Origin: Bifidobacteriaceae bacterium
Lineage (GTDB): Bacteria > Actinomycetota > Actinomycetes > Actinomycetales > WQXJ01
Assembly (NCBI GenBank): GCA_031278075.1
Contig: JAITLE010000037.1
Coordinates: forward strand, 1-14,487
Direction of reading: 5' to 3'
Length of the DNA: 14,487 nucleotides
In this document: one piece after another, positions 1-6,955 of the stretch
How the letters are laid out: every line of letters starts with the position of its first letter
How positions within the stretch are numbered: the first letter of the stretch is position 1
Made by a program: the position numbers and the translations under genes
Notes under the pieces: generated by a model
Databases searched by the model: none
Told to the model about the DNA's origin: nothing
The model's input: the letters and a program-made list of their open reading frames with translations, nothing else

Positions 1-26
1 CCCGATCCGAGCGAGCGCCACCATTC

Positions 27-59
27 CTACACTTCTCCCGCCAGAGACGAGAAGTGTAG
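27..59. repeat. Array palindrome, copy 1
   Basis: Perfect 11-bp inverted repeat (27-37 with 49-59) around an 11-nt loop. It could form a hairpin on either strand. No T-rich tract follows on either side, so it is not a classical terminator. Confidence 0.9.
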
Positions 60-183
60 CCTTACGCGCCCCGCGCCCCGGCCGCCACTCAGCCCCGGCG
101 CGCACCAATCCGCGTTCCCGCAGGTCACAGCCCCGCGCTGATGATGACCTCGCGGACGCCGATCCGGGCAGGCGTCACCATTC

Positions 184-216
184 CTACACTTCTCCCACCA
201 GAGACGAGAAGTGTAG
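184..216. repeat. Array palindrome, copy 2
   Basis: Same arms as copy 1 (184-194 with 206-216). The third loop base is A instead of G. Confidence 0.9.
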
Positions 217-341
217 CCTTACGCGCCCCGCACCCCGGCCCGCGTCTTGACCGCCAACCCGCCCGGGGGACGTTTCCGCAGGTCAGGGGCCTACGGTGGT
301 CCTGGCCCCCGGAACCCCCATCCGGGCGGGCGCCACCATTC

Positions 342-374
342 CTACACTTCTCCCGCCAGAGACGAGAAGTGTAG
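342..374. repeat. Array palindrome, copy 3
   Basis: Same arms (342-352 with 364-374) and the same loop as copy 1. The surrounding unit is closest to that of copy 2. Confidence 0.9.
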
Positions 375-499
375 CCTTACGCGCCCCGCGCCCCGGCCCA
401 CGCCTTGACCGGCAGCCCGCTCGGGAGCCGTTTCCGCAGGTCAGAGCCCCGCGACGGTTCTGGCCCCCGGAACCCCCATCCGGGCGGGCACCACCATTC

Positions 500-532
500 C
501 TACACTTCTCCCCCCAGAGACGAGAAGTGTAG
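500..532. repeat. Array palindrome, copy 4
   Basis: Same arms (500-510 with 522-532), with C at the variable loop base. Beyond base 545 the sequence leaves the repeat. Bases 546-649 up to the antitoxin stop show nothing I can name. Confidence 0.9.
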
Positions 533-649
533 CCTTACGCGCCTATCGGCCCCGACCCAACTCAGCCCCGGCTATCCGAGCCGCCACTTCTTGCCGCCTG
601 GGGTCACTCCACTGCGGAATTCGACCTTGTCTCCGCTCATTCAGCGCCG

Positions 650-955
650 TTAGGCGATGACGTACCGGGAGTCCCCGAACGACGCCTCAACTGTCAGTTC
701 CCCGCCGAGCGCTTCGACGTAGCGCCGAACTGTGTCAATCCGGGCGCGCTCCAGGTTGCCGCGCTCGATCTGAGAGATGCGGTTCTGGGCCACATGCAGT
801 TCTTGTGCCACCTCCACCTGAGTCAGGCCCTGCGCCTCGCGTACCTCACGCAGCCGGGCAGCCCGCACCTGCCCCCGCAGTTCGGCCACCATCTTCTCCA
901 ACCGCTCAGGCTCGATGGGACGCTCCCGTAGCTGGTCTTCCACAGTCCAAGTCAT
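650..955 (-). CDS. XRE-family antitoxin (HigA-like)
   Basis: This is a 101-residue protein whose helix-turn-helix of the XRE/Cro type covers about residues 34-89 (LREVREAQGLTQVEVAQEL, then a recognition helix ending in NRISQIERG). The N-terminal ~30 residues are charged and probably helical. It follows the toxin gene with a 4-base ATGA overlap, so the two are translationally coupled. In HigBA-type modules the second gene binds and neutralises the toxin and represses the operon, and the order here (toxin first) fits that type. The role as antitoxin rests on the fold, the size and the pairing. A stand-alone XRE regulator is the alternative but is less likely given the overlap. Confidence 0.88.
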   Translation of the reverse strand: MTWTVEDQLRERPIEPERLEKMVAELRGQVRAARLREVREAQGLTQVEVAQELHVAQNRISQIERGNLERARIDTVRRYVEALGGELTVEASFGDSRYVIA

Positions 956-1308
956 CGGTCCAACTCCTTCAAATGACGCTCATAACGACGTTCCGCCACC
1001 GGGACGGCGGTCCGGTACCAGTCCCGCCACTGGCCCGCCTTGTCCCCCGCCACCAGCAGGAAAGCCTGCCGGATCGGGTCGAACGCGAACAGGACGCGCA
1101 CCGCCTGCCGTCCCGGAGCGGGCGGCCGCAACTCCTTCAAGTTCCGAAGGCGCGATCCTGAAATGGTGTCCACCAGCGGCCTGCCGAGCGAGGGCCCCTC
1201 CCGCGAGAGCACCACCAACGCGACCATGACCGCCTCATAGGTCGGCTGGTCGAGCGCGCCCAACCACTCGCGCACCTCCTCGACCATCCCCACGACCCAA
1301 GCCATCAT
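952..1308 (-). CDS. RelE/HigB-type toxin (Gp49-like family)
   Basis: This 118-residue basic protein resembles the phage Gp49-like/HigB branch of the RelE superfamily. These are ribosome-dependent mRNA endonucleases that halt translation when their antitoxin is lost. Recognisable parts are the segment around residues 51-62 (SRLRNLKELRPP), the strand block AVRVLFAFDPIRQAFLLVAG, and the C-terminal basic helix with a conserved-looking Y-R-H pattern (ERRYERHLKEL). Its stop overlaps the antitoxin start by four bases. Two adjacent ATGs (1308 and 1305) and an internal ATG at 1287 are possible starts. None has a convincing Shine-Dalgarno sequence. A promoter-like pair lies so close upstream that the mRNA may be almost leaderless from 1308/1305. 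Confidence 0.86.
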   Translation of the reverse strand: MMAWVVGMVEEVREWLGALDQPTYEAVMVALVVLSREGPSLGRPLVDTISGSRLRNLKELRPPAPGRQAVRVLFAFDPIRQAFLLVAGDKAGQWRDWYRTAVPVAERRYERHLKELDR

Positions 1309-1311
1309 CCA

Positions 1312-1341
1312 ATCATATCAGTCATCCACACTATACGTCAG
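1312..1341 (-). promoter_or_regulatory. Candidate promoter of the toxin-antitoxin pair
   Basis: On the minus strand CTGACG (1336-1341) is followed after 18 nt by TATGAT (1312-1317), a good -35/-10 pair by inspection. A transcript beginning 6-7 nt after the -10 would start at about 1305-1306, on top of the two candidate ATGs, so it would be leaderless or nearly so. The rest of the gap 1309-1399 shows no other clear signal. Confidence 0.45.
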
Positions 1342-1399
1342 AGCTGCTATAACCCAGCGCTTCATGCCGGTCGCGGCAAGACCCGTCCCGACGGCTTGG

Positions 1400-1909
1400 C
1401 TAGCCTCCACGCGGCGGCCGGGGCGGCAACGGATAATGCCACAAATGGCGATCATGATCGTCTTCATCAATCCAGCTGACCGTCATTGTGCTGTCTGACG
1501 TGGCCATGGACCGGGCCGCAACAAACGTCAGGGCCTCGCCCGGCGCCAGATCACGCGGATCAGGCCGCCTGAACACCATGTGCGCATCAGGAGCAGTGTC
1601 TACTTCAGCCTGCCGAGCGGCCCGGTCGCCGACATTCTCCGTCAGGTAGGTGTCCCCCTTTTGATGCGTTAGCTTCCAAGCGACCTTCGGTTGCGCCACG
1701 GCCGTGCCCGCCGCGCTTTGATCTGCGATTCTCTCGAGCGCTTCGATCGCGCGCCGAAGGTTGTCGTCACTGAGGGCAGCAGCCCTCTCTGCGCGAGTCG
1801 CGGCGGCACGTTCCGCGCGAACACCGAAAACCGCGGTGACAATCACGCTGATGATGGCCACCAGGACACCCAGCGCCGTCGCCGCATCTGCGGCCAGACT
1901 CCAAGGCAT
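1400..1909 (-). CDS. Membrane-anchored protein of unknown function
   Basis: I do not recognise this 169-residue protein. It has one predicted transmembrane segment near the N terminus (about residues 9-30, ALGVLVAIISVIVTAVFGV), with no lipobox. An Ala/Arg/Glu-rich, probably coiled-coil stretch follows (about 31-66). The C-terminal half from about 72 is a soluble beta-rich-looking domain (VAWKLTHQKGDTYLTENVGD and later MTVSWIDEDDHDRHLWHYPLP) ending in a Pro/Arg-rich tail. The pattern 'tissue of an Asn-Val-Gly-like turn plus a Trp-rich end' resembles small Ig-like domains, but that is a guess. It starts only 10 bases after the ychF stop, so it is probably co-transcribed with ychF. AAGG a few bases before the ATG could serve as a weak ribosome-binding site. 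Confidence 0.7.
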   Translation of the reverse strand: MPWSLAADAATALGVLVAIISVIVTAVFGVRAERAAATRAERAAALSDDNLRRAIEALERIADQSAAGTAVAQPKVAWKLTHQKGDTYLTENVGDRAARQAEVDTAPDAHMVFRRPDPRDLAPGEALTFVAARSMATSDSTMTVSWIDEDDHDRHLWHYPLPPRPPRGG

Positions 1910-1919
1910 CGCCTTCGCT

Positions 1920-3023
1920 CTACTTCTTGGCCGCTGATGTTGGACTTATGCGGAACTCGACCACGTCCCCGTCCGCCATGACGTAGTCCCTGCCTTCGAT
2001 CCGGAGTTTGCCGGCCGCCCGGGCCGCCGCCAACCCGCCCAGGGCCACCAGGTCATCGAATGAGACGACCTCAGCTTTGATGAATCCCCGCTCAAAATCA
2101 GAGTGGATCACGCCGGCAGCCTGGGGCGCGGTCCAGCCGCGCCGAATAGTCCAGGCACGCGACTCCTTAGGACCCGCGGTGAGGAACGTCTGCAGTCCCA
2201 ATGTGGCGAACCCGACCCGCGCCAACGTCGCGAGCCCCGGCTCGGTCTGACCCGACTCCGCCAACAGCTCCGCCGCGTCCGCGGCGTCCAGCTCCGCCAA
2301 ATCGGCCTCGAATCGCGCGTCGATGAAGATCGCCTCAGCCGGCGCGGCGAGCTCCCGCAACAAGGCGATGCGCTCCGGGGATGCCAAGACGGAATCGTCC
2401 ACGTTGAAGACACACAGGAACGGCTTGGCGGTCATGAGACCCAACTCGCGCAACGGCGCACCGTCGAAGAGTCCTTCGCGCGCCGCCGCGTAAAGCGTGG
2501 TCCCAGCGTCGAGGAAACCCCGCGCCGCCACCGCGGCCGCCAGCTGCGTCGCGTCACCGCGCTTCATGCGCACATCTTTCTCGAGCCGCGGGATAGCCTT
2601 TTCAAGCGTCTGCAGGTCGGCCAGGATCAACTCCGTGTTCACAGTCTCAATGTCCGCCGCGGGGTCGACCCGCCCTTCCACGTGCACGATCTCCGGGTCG
2701 TCGAACACGCGGACAACCTGGCAGATCGCGTCCGCCTCGCGGATCGCCGCGAGGAACTGGTTGCCGAGGCCCTCACCCTTCGACGCGCCCCGGACAATTC
2801 CCGCGATGTCCACGAACGAGACGGTCGCGGGCGCCACTCGCGCCGAAGCGAACATCTCGGCCAGCACTGCCAGCCGTTCGTCCGGCAAAGCGACCACGCC
2901 GACGTTGGGGTCGATCGTCGCGAACGGGTAATTCTCCGCCAACACCTGGTTGCGGGTCAGCGCGTTGAACAATGTCGACTTGCCCACGTTGGGGAGTCCC
3001 ACGATCCCGATTGTCAAAGCCAC
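1920..3023 (-). CDS. ychF: Ribosome-binding ATPase YchF/OLA1
   Basis: YchF belongs to the Obg-related P-loop family but hydrolyses ATP. It binds ribosomes and is linked to stress responses and translation control. The 367-residue product has the P-loop GLPNVGKST (residues 9-17), the G3 motif DIAG with its glycine-rich follow-on (72-88, GIVRGASKGEGLGNQF), and NVDD (207-210) where GTPases have NKxD. That substitution is the hallmark of the ATP-preferring YchF branch. The C-terminal ~85 residues form the TGS-like domain ending in GDVVEFRI. The start is a GTG (MALTIGIVG), fixed by family conservation because no strong Shine-Dalgarno is seen. The gene ends in TAG. The 226-bp gap upstream (3024-3249) separates it from ribF. 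Confidence 0.97.
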   Translation of the reverse strand: MALTIGIVGLPNVGKSTLFNALTRNQVLAENYPFATIDPNVGVVALPDERLAVLAEMFASARVAPATVSFVDIAGIVRGASKGEGLGNQFLAAIREADAICQVVRVFDDPEIVHVEGRVDPAADIETVNTELILADLQTLEKAIPRLEKDVRMKRGDATQLAAAVAARGFLDAGTTLYAAAREGLFDGAPLRELGLMTAKPFLCVFNVDDSVLASPERIALLRELAAPAEAIFIDARFEADLAELDAADAAELLAESGQTEPGLATLARVGFATLGLQTFLTAGPKESRAWTIRRGWTAPQAAGVIHSDFERGFIKAEVVSFDDLVALGGLAAARAAGKLRIEGRDYVMADGDVVEFRISPTSAAKK

Positions 3024-3166
3024 TGGAACACACTACTTGGGGGAGAGAGCGGCGGGGCGTGGTGGCGCACGATGCCGTGGCGGCACGCCTGTCTCAGCGT
3101 CCAGCCCCGCGGCCCCACCGTCAGGCCACCAGCCTGGATGCCGTCGCAGCGCGCCACGGCGACCCG

Positions 3167-3291
3167 ACCCGACCCGCAGTCCCCAAGTCTCAGCCGCCCG
3201 GCGCGGCCAACCGGTCGCCGAGCAGAACCCGACCCGCGGTCCCCAAGTCTCAGCCGCCCGGCGCGGCCAACCGGTCGCCGAGCAGGACCCG
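3167..3291. repeat. 60-bp tandem duplication at the 3' end of ribF
   Basis: Bases 3167-3231 repeat at 3227-3291 with an exact 60-bp offset. I see mismatches only at 3178/3238 and 3226/3286. The copy nearer ribF contains the last 14 codons or so and the stop codon of ribF (TGA at 3250-3252). The other copy lies downstream of the stop and would be in frame with it. It appears to be a recent slippage or recombination product. It leaves RibF intact and adds a second, untranslated copy of its C-terminal codons. Confidence 0.9.
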
Positions 3292-4245
3292 GGCGGCCGC
3301 GGCGGCGTCATCGTGCATCTGGGTGACCAACGCGGCCGGATCCGCGAACGCGAGCGTGTGACGCAGCCGCGCCACGAAGTCCACGGCGACCCTCTCCCCA
3401 TAGAGTTCGAGATCGTCGCGGCCCAGAGCGTACGCCTCGACACGCCGGTCGAGGCTCCCCACACCCGCGAAGGTCGGGTTGACGCCCACGGATATCGCGG
3501 CGGGGAGCAAGGCGTCCTGCGCCGCGGCGGGCGGCGCCAGCCGAACTATGTAACCCGCGTAGACGCCGTCCGCTGGGATCATGCCGGATATGTCGCCACC
3601 GAGGTTCGCGGTCGGGAAACCCAGGGCGCGGCCCCGGCCGTCCCCGCGGACCACCTCGCCGATCACCCGGTGCGGCCGCCCGAGCACCCGCGCGGCGCCG
3701 GCGGCGTCGCCCCCCGCGAGAGCCGAGCGCGCCGCGCTGGATGACCACCGGGCGCCGGCTGCGCCATCGGGGTCCGACCAGTCCTCAATGCCGAGGACCG
3801 CGAAGCCGAGTTCCTCGCCGAGCCGGCGCATGGTGGCGAGATCCCCCGAGTTGTCCGCGCCGAAATGCGCGTCCCGCCCCACCACCACCTCGTCGACTGC
3901 GAGGGCGCGGACCAGGTAATCGTGAGCGAATTGCCACGGCGTGAGCCGCGAGAACTCGAGCGTGTAGGGAACCACCAAGACCGCGTCGACGCCCAACGCC
4001 TCGATCGCGTCGAGCCTGTCCTCCAACCCCTGTAGCTGGGGCAGTTCCCGCGCCGCTTGGTGGATCACCGCCGGATGCGGGTGAAATGTGACGGCCACCG
4101 CCTTGGCGCCGCGTTCCCGGGCGCGGGCCACAACGGTCCGGATCAGGCCCTGGTGGCCCAGATGCATTCCGTCGAAATTGCCCAGTGTCGCCACAGTGGG
4201 CCCGTAGCCCGCGGGAATATCCGCAAGCGAATTCCAACGCTGCAC
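3250..4245 (-). CDS. ribF: Bifunctional riboflavin kinase / FAD synthetase
   Basis: RibF phosphorylates riboflavin to FMN and then adenylylates FMN to FAD in the cytoplasm. The 331-residue protein has both modules. The N-terminal adenylyltransferase carries GNFDGMHLGH (22-31, nucleotide binding), a TFHPHP segment (53-58) and WSSSAAR (167-173, equivalent to the family's SST/S-x-R motif). The C-terminal riboflavin kinase carries GRALGFPTANL (205-215) and a VGVNPTF segment near 255, followed by the VEAYALG...LYG strand. Length is normal (family about 310-330). The start is GTG, chosen from the N-terminal similarity. No clear ribosome-binding site is visible. It lies 57 bases after bioY on the same strand. 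Its usual neighbour truB is not in the window. Confidence 0.96.
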   Translation of the reverse strand: MQRWNSLADIPAGYGPTVATLGNFDGMHLGHQGLIRTVVARARERGAKAVAVTFHPHPAVIHQAARELPQLQGLEDRLDAIEALGVDAVLVVPYTLEFSRLTPWQFAHDYLVRALAVDEVVVGRDAHFGADNSGDLATMRRLGEELGFAVLGIEDWSDPDGAAGARWSSSAARSALAGGDAAGAARVLGRPHRVIGEVVRGDGRGRALGFPTANLGGDISGMIPADGVYAGYIVRLAPPAAAQDALLPAAISVGVNPTFAGVGSLDRRVEAYALGRDDLELYGERVAVDFVARLRHTLAFADPAALVTQMHDDAAAAARVLLGDRLAAPGG

Positions 4246-4291
4246 GGGGCACCAGTTTAGACATCGACCCCAGGCGCGCGCGTCAGCCGGA

Positions 4292-4317
4292 CGCGGCGCG
4301 GCTTAGCTGGCGCCGCG
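4292..4317 (-). terminator. Hairpin over the bioY stop codon
   Basis: CGCGGCGC (4292-4299) pairs perfectly with GCGCCGCG (4310-4317) around a 10-nt loop that contains the bioY stop. No T-run follows on the minus strand, so it could be a weak or factor-assisted terminator, or simply GC-rich coding sequence. Confidence 0.3.
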
Positions 4318-4938
4318 CGACCCGGGCCGGCCCTCACCCGCCCCGGCACGCCCCCAGGACACCACCAACCGCGCCGCCGGGAGCACACCCGCCGCCACGG
4401 CCGCCTTGAGCAAGTCCCCCACCAGGAACGGCGCCACACCCTGCGCCACCGCCTCCGCGGCGCCCAGACCGGCGGCCACGGCCAAGTATGGCGCTCCCAC
4501 CGCGTAGACCGCGGCCGACGCCCCCGCCAACCAGACCAGGTCGCGCACGTAGGACCGGGCGGCGCCACGCCGCGTCGCTCGGCCTGCGATCGCCGCCGCC
4601 AGCGCGTAACCCAACACATATCCCATGGTCGGCAGCCCAATCCCGTGCCCTCCTCCCGCGAACACAGGCGCGCCAGCGACGCCCGCCACGAGTAGCAGCC
4701 CCATCGCGGCCGCGCCCCGCGATGAGCCGAGCGCGGCGCCCGCCGTCAGCACCGCGAAGGTGCCGAGGCTGAGCGGCACCGGCGTGAACGGCAGCGGCAC
4801 GGCGATCTGGCCGAGGGCCGCGACCCACGCCGCGCCCGCGACCACCTGGACCAAGTCCCTGGCCAGCGACCGGCCCGCCAGGTCGGCCAGCGCGGTGGCT
4901 CCGCCTCGCGGAACGCCGCGGGCATCCGTTGAAACCAT
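4303..4938 (-). CDS. bioY: Biotin transporter S component BioY
   Basis: BioY is the substrate-binding membrane subunit of energy-coupling-factor transporters for biotin. From the start chosen here the protein has 211 residues, mostly hydrophobic, with about six membrane segments. The family blocks are IAVPLPFTPVPLSLGTFAVL (45-64) and GGGHGIGLPTMGYVLG (95-110). The open frame extends upstream to 5025. The ATG at 4938 is preferred because AAGGAG lies 6 bases before it and the extra 29 residues do not look like BioY. No bioM or bioN ATPase/permease genes are adjacent, so it would use a shared ECF module encoded elsewhere or act alone. No BirA or BioQ site was recognised upstream. Confidence 0.95.
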   Translation of the reverse strand: MVSTDARGVPRGGATALADLAGRSLARDLVQVVAGAAWVAALGQIAVPLPFTPVPLSLGTFAVLTAGAALGSSRGAAAMGLLLVAGVAGAPVFAGGGHGIGLPTMGYVLGYALAAAIAGRATRRGAARSYVRDLVWLAGASAAVYAVGAPYLAVAAGLGAAEAVAQGVAPFLVGDLLKAAVAAGVLPAARLVVSWGRAGAGEGRPGSRGAS

Positions 4939-4944
4939 CCCGGA

Positions 4945-4950
4945 CTCCTT
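4945..4950 (-). promoter_or_regulatory. Ribosome-binding site fixing the bioY start
   Basis: AAGGAG on the minus strand, 6 nt before the ATG at 4936-4938. The upstream in-frame start at 5025 has no comparable site. Confidence 0.8.
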
Positions 4951-4997
4951 CTTGATCAACTGCGACCCAGTTGGGCCGCCAACGCTGTCCCAGGTTA

Positions 4998-5021
4998 GGG
5001 CCCGCGAACCAACCCGGGCCC
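4998..5021 (-). terminator. Possible terminator after regX3
   Basis: GGGCCCG (4998-5004) pairs with CGGGCCC (5015-5021) around a 10-nt loop in the 142-bp gap between regX3 and bioY. On the minus strand it is followed by TAACC rather than a T-run. It may separate the pst operon from bioY. The gap also holds an 8-bp palindrome TTGATCAA just upstream of the bioY ribosome-binding site, with no assigned function. Confidence 0.3.
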
Positions 5022-5080
5022 GCACGGACCGCCCAAGACCTGCGCCGAGTTTTGTGGCCCGAGGACAACGCGGGAGAGCG

Positions 5081-5791
5081 TCAGCGCTCCTCGAACCGGT
5101 ATCCCAGGCCCCGCAGGGTGACCAACCGGACAGGCGCCGCCGGATCAGCCTCGATCCGGGACCGCAGACGGCGAATGTGCACGTCCAAAGTCTTGGTGTC
5201 CCCGAAGAAGTCGGAACCCCAGACCCGGTCCAGCAGCTGGGTGCGGGTGAGGACCCGGCCCGCGTGCGCCATCAGTTCCTCGAGCAGGGAGAACTCGCGC
5301 AGCGGCAGTGTGATCTCGACGCCGTCCACCCACACGCGGTGCCGCTGCGGGTCGAGCCTGACACCGTTGACCTCGACAGCGGTCGGCGGCTCCTCGCCCA
5401 CCGCGGCCGCAGACAGCCGGCCGCCCGCGGCACGGTGTCGACGTAGCGCCCGGCGGCACCGCGCCAACAATTCAAGCGTGGAATAAGGCTTTGTGACATA
5501 GTCGTCCGCGCCGAGTTCCAGGCCCAACACCACGTCCGCCTCGTCGCTCTTCGCGGTCAACATGATGATCGGCACGTCGGAGGCCGCTCGGATGCGCCGA
5601 CACACCTCTGTCCCCGGCAGCACGGGGATCATCAGGTCCAACAACACCAGCTCCGGTTTGCGCGCCTCGAACTCCGTGACGGCCGCGCCGCCGTCGGCCA
5701 CCGCCCGCACCTGGTACCCCTCCCGCCCGAGCAGGAACGTCAACGCCTCGCGCTGTGTCTCGTCGTCCTCCACCAGCAGCAGGTCGGTCAT
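5081..5791 (-). CDS. regX3: Response regulator RegX3 (OmpR/PhoB family)
   Basis: This 236-residue two-domain regulator closely follows mycobacterial RegX3 as I remember it. The receiver domain (1 to about 120) has the acidic pair E8/D9/D10, the phosphorylated aspartate D52 in LVLLDLMIP, T79 and K101 in the TKPYS loop. The winged-helix DNA-binding domain (about 138-236) contains LPLREFSLLEELM, GRVLTRTQLLDRVWG and GDTKTLDVHIRRLRSRIEAD. It overlaps the kinase gene by four bases (ATGA) and has AAAGGA as ribosome-binding site. Its expected role is to activate pstS and other phosphate-starvation genes by binding direct repeats related to GTTCACC. PhoP/PhoB orthology is the alternative name in other actinobacteria. 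Confidence 0.95.
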   Translation of the reverse strand: MTDLLLVEDDETQREALTFLLGREGYQVRAVADGGAAVTEFEARKPELVLLDLMIPVLPGTEVCRRIRAASDVPIIMLTAKSDEADVVLGLELGADDYVTKPYSTLELLARCRRALRRHRAAGGRLSAAAVGEEPPTAVEVNGVRLDPQRHRVWVDGVEITLPLREFSLLEELMAHAGRVLTRTQLLDRVWGSDFFGDTKTLDVHIRRLRSRIEADPAAPVRLVTLRGLGYRFEER

Positions 5792-6927
5792 ATCCGCGCG
5801 TCCTTTCGCTTGGTCGGCCTGGGCAGTCGGATGGTGAACGTCGAGCCGACGCCGACCTGCGACGTCAGTGTGACCCGCCCACCGTGCCCCGAAACAGTGT
5901 TGCGCACTATCGCGAGCCCCAGCCCGGTTCCTCCGGTGCGCCGCGATCGCGCCCGGTCGGTGCGGTAGAACCGCTCGAAAACCCTTTCCTGATCCTCCGG
6001 CTCGATCCCGATGCCTTGGTCGGCCACCGCGATCGCCACTTCCGCCAAGTCCGCCCGCACACCCACCTCGACCCGCGACCCGGGCGGCGAGTAGGCCACA
6101 GCGTTCGCGATGAGGTTGTCCACGGCGGTCACCAAAGCTCCCGGGTCGCCGTAGACCACAAGGTCGGAGGGCACGTCGGCGACCCCGATCACCGTCTCAG
6201 CCCCCTCAGCCGTCGTCCGATGCCGTGCCGCCGCCTCCAGCACCACCTCACGCACCGAGACGGTGCGGAAGCGCGACGAGTCTTGGTCTTGCGCTTTCGC
6301 GAGCGCCATCATGTCCTCGGTGAGGCGCGCCAGCCGCCGCGACTCTTGAGTCAGCCGGGAGGCGAAGTGTCTGACTGTGCCCGGGTCGTCCGCCCCGGCG
6401 GCTAGCGCCGAAGCGATCAAGTCCACCGCGGTGACCGGGGTCCGCAGTTCGTGCCCGATGTTCGCGATGAAGTCGTGTCTGATCTGGCGCGACCGGAGCG
6501 TGGCGGTCAGGTCTGTGACGGTCAGGAGCACATAGCGGCCGGCGAGCCTGGTGGCGCGCACGTCTGCTTGAGCGATCGGACCGAGGTCGGTGAAGGCGAG
6601 GCGGCGCGAGAGGATCTCACCCGCGGCCCAGGCGTGGTCCGCGAGTTCTTGCAACCCCTCGTGGATCAAGCGCGTGCCGTGGAACACCGGCAACGTCTCC
6701 GCCAGCGCGCTGGTGTAGACCACACGGTGGTTGGGCGTCAGGATCATCGCGTAGCCGCCGTATGCCCCGGCGAGGTCCCGGGCCACCTCCGGGAGGGGCC
6801 GTTCGGGCTCGTTCCAGCGGTCGCCGTCGCGGGTGCGTCTCGACAGCCAAGTCAGGATTGGCGTGGCCAACAGCGCCAGGGTCGCCCCCAAGACGCCCCC
6901 GGCGATCCACACCACGGCCTCAGGCAC
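5788..6927 (-). CDS. senX3: Sensor histidine kinase SenX3
   Basis: This is a 379-residue membrane kinase. One N-terminal hydrophobic segment (about 5-28) has almost nothing outside the membrane, so it does not look like a direct external sensor. A PAS-like region follows (about 48-140), then the dimerisation/phosphoacceptor helix FIANIGHELRTPVTAV with H159. The catalytic domain shows the N box around D270-N275 (NLIANAVAYSP), the G1 box DQGIGI (303-308), the F box ERVFERFYR (314-322) and the G2 box GGTGLGLAIV (332-341). The start is GTG with AAGGTGGAG before it, 28 bases after pstB. SenX3 family kinases are believed to read phosphate supply through the Pst transporter and PhoU. Placing the kinase directly in the pst transcript fits that. 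Confidence 0.94.
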   Translation of the reverse strand: MPEAVVWIAGGVLGATLALLATPILTWLSRRTRDGDRWNEPERPLPEVARDLAGAYGGYAMILTPNHRVVYTSALAETLPVFHGTRLIHEGLQELADHAWAAGEILSRRLAFTDLGPIAQADVRATRLAGRYVLLTVTDLTATLRSRQIRHDFIANIGHELRTPVTAVDLIASALAAGADDPGTVRHFASRLTQESRRLARLTEDMMALAKAQDQDSSRFRTVSVREVVLEAAARHRTTAEGAETVIGVADVPSDLVVYGDPGALVTAVDNLIANAVAYSPPGSRVEVGVRADLAEVAIAVADQGIGIEPEDQERVFERFYRTDRARSRRTGGTGLGLAIVRNTVSGHGGRVTLTSQVGVGSTFTIRLPRPTKRKDARI

Positions 6928-6955
6928 GGCTCCACCTTAGGCGCGCCGCCGCCGG

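Larger units (their letters stand above)
1..545. repeat. Tandem array of four ~157-bp units, each with an 11-bp inverted repeat
   Basis: Four copies of a ~157-bp unit follow one another. Each is centred on the perfect inverted repeat CTACACTTCTC / GAGAAGTGTAG with an 11-nt loop, at 27-59, 184-216, 342-374 and 500-532 (spacings 157, 158 and 158). The arms are identical in all four copies. The loop differs only at its third base (G, A, G, C). Short flanks are also kept: ACCATTC before and CCTTACGCGCC after. The rest of the unit is clearly related between copies two and three and more diverged in copy one. Copy four runs out after about base 545, into sequence resembling the start of copy one's spacer. 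The array probably continues left of base 1, because the first bases match the end of a unit. Open reading frames inside it (141-374, 296-532, 405-653) follow the repeats and look spurious. Confidence 0.92.

Noticed and set aside
1..545. CRISPR array
   Set aside because: The sequences between the palindromes are themselves repeats (~120 bp, related to each other), far longer than spacers, and no cas gene is visible.
141..653. Three overlapping plus-strand open frames in the left repeat region
   Set aside because: They share near-identical peptides because they run through the tandem units, with no family resemblance and no convincing ribosome-binding sites.
2103..3326. Long plus-strand open frame opposite ychF
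   Set aside because: Shadow of the conserved ychF gene in GC-rich DNA. The composition is Arg/Gly-rich with no known domain.
3033..3464. Minus-strand open frame across the 3' end of ribF
   Set aside because: Out of frame with RibF, low-complexity, and created by the 60-bp duplication.
4939..5025. Upstream start for bioY at 5025
   Set aside because: The extra 29 residues are unlike BioY, and AAGGAG directly precedes the ATG at 4938.
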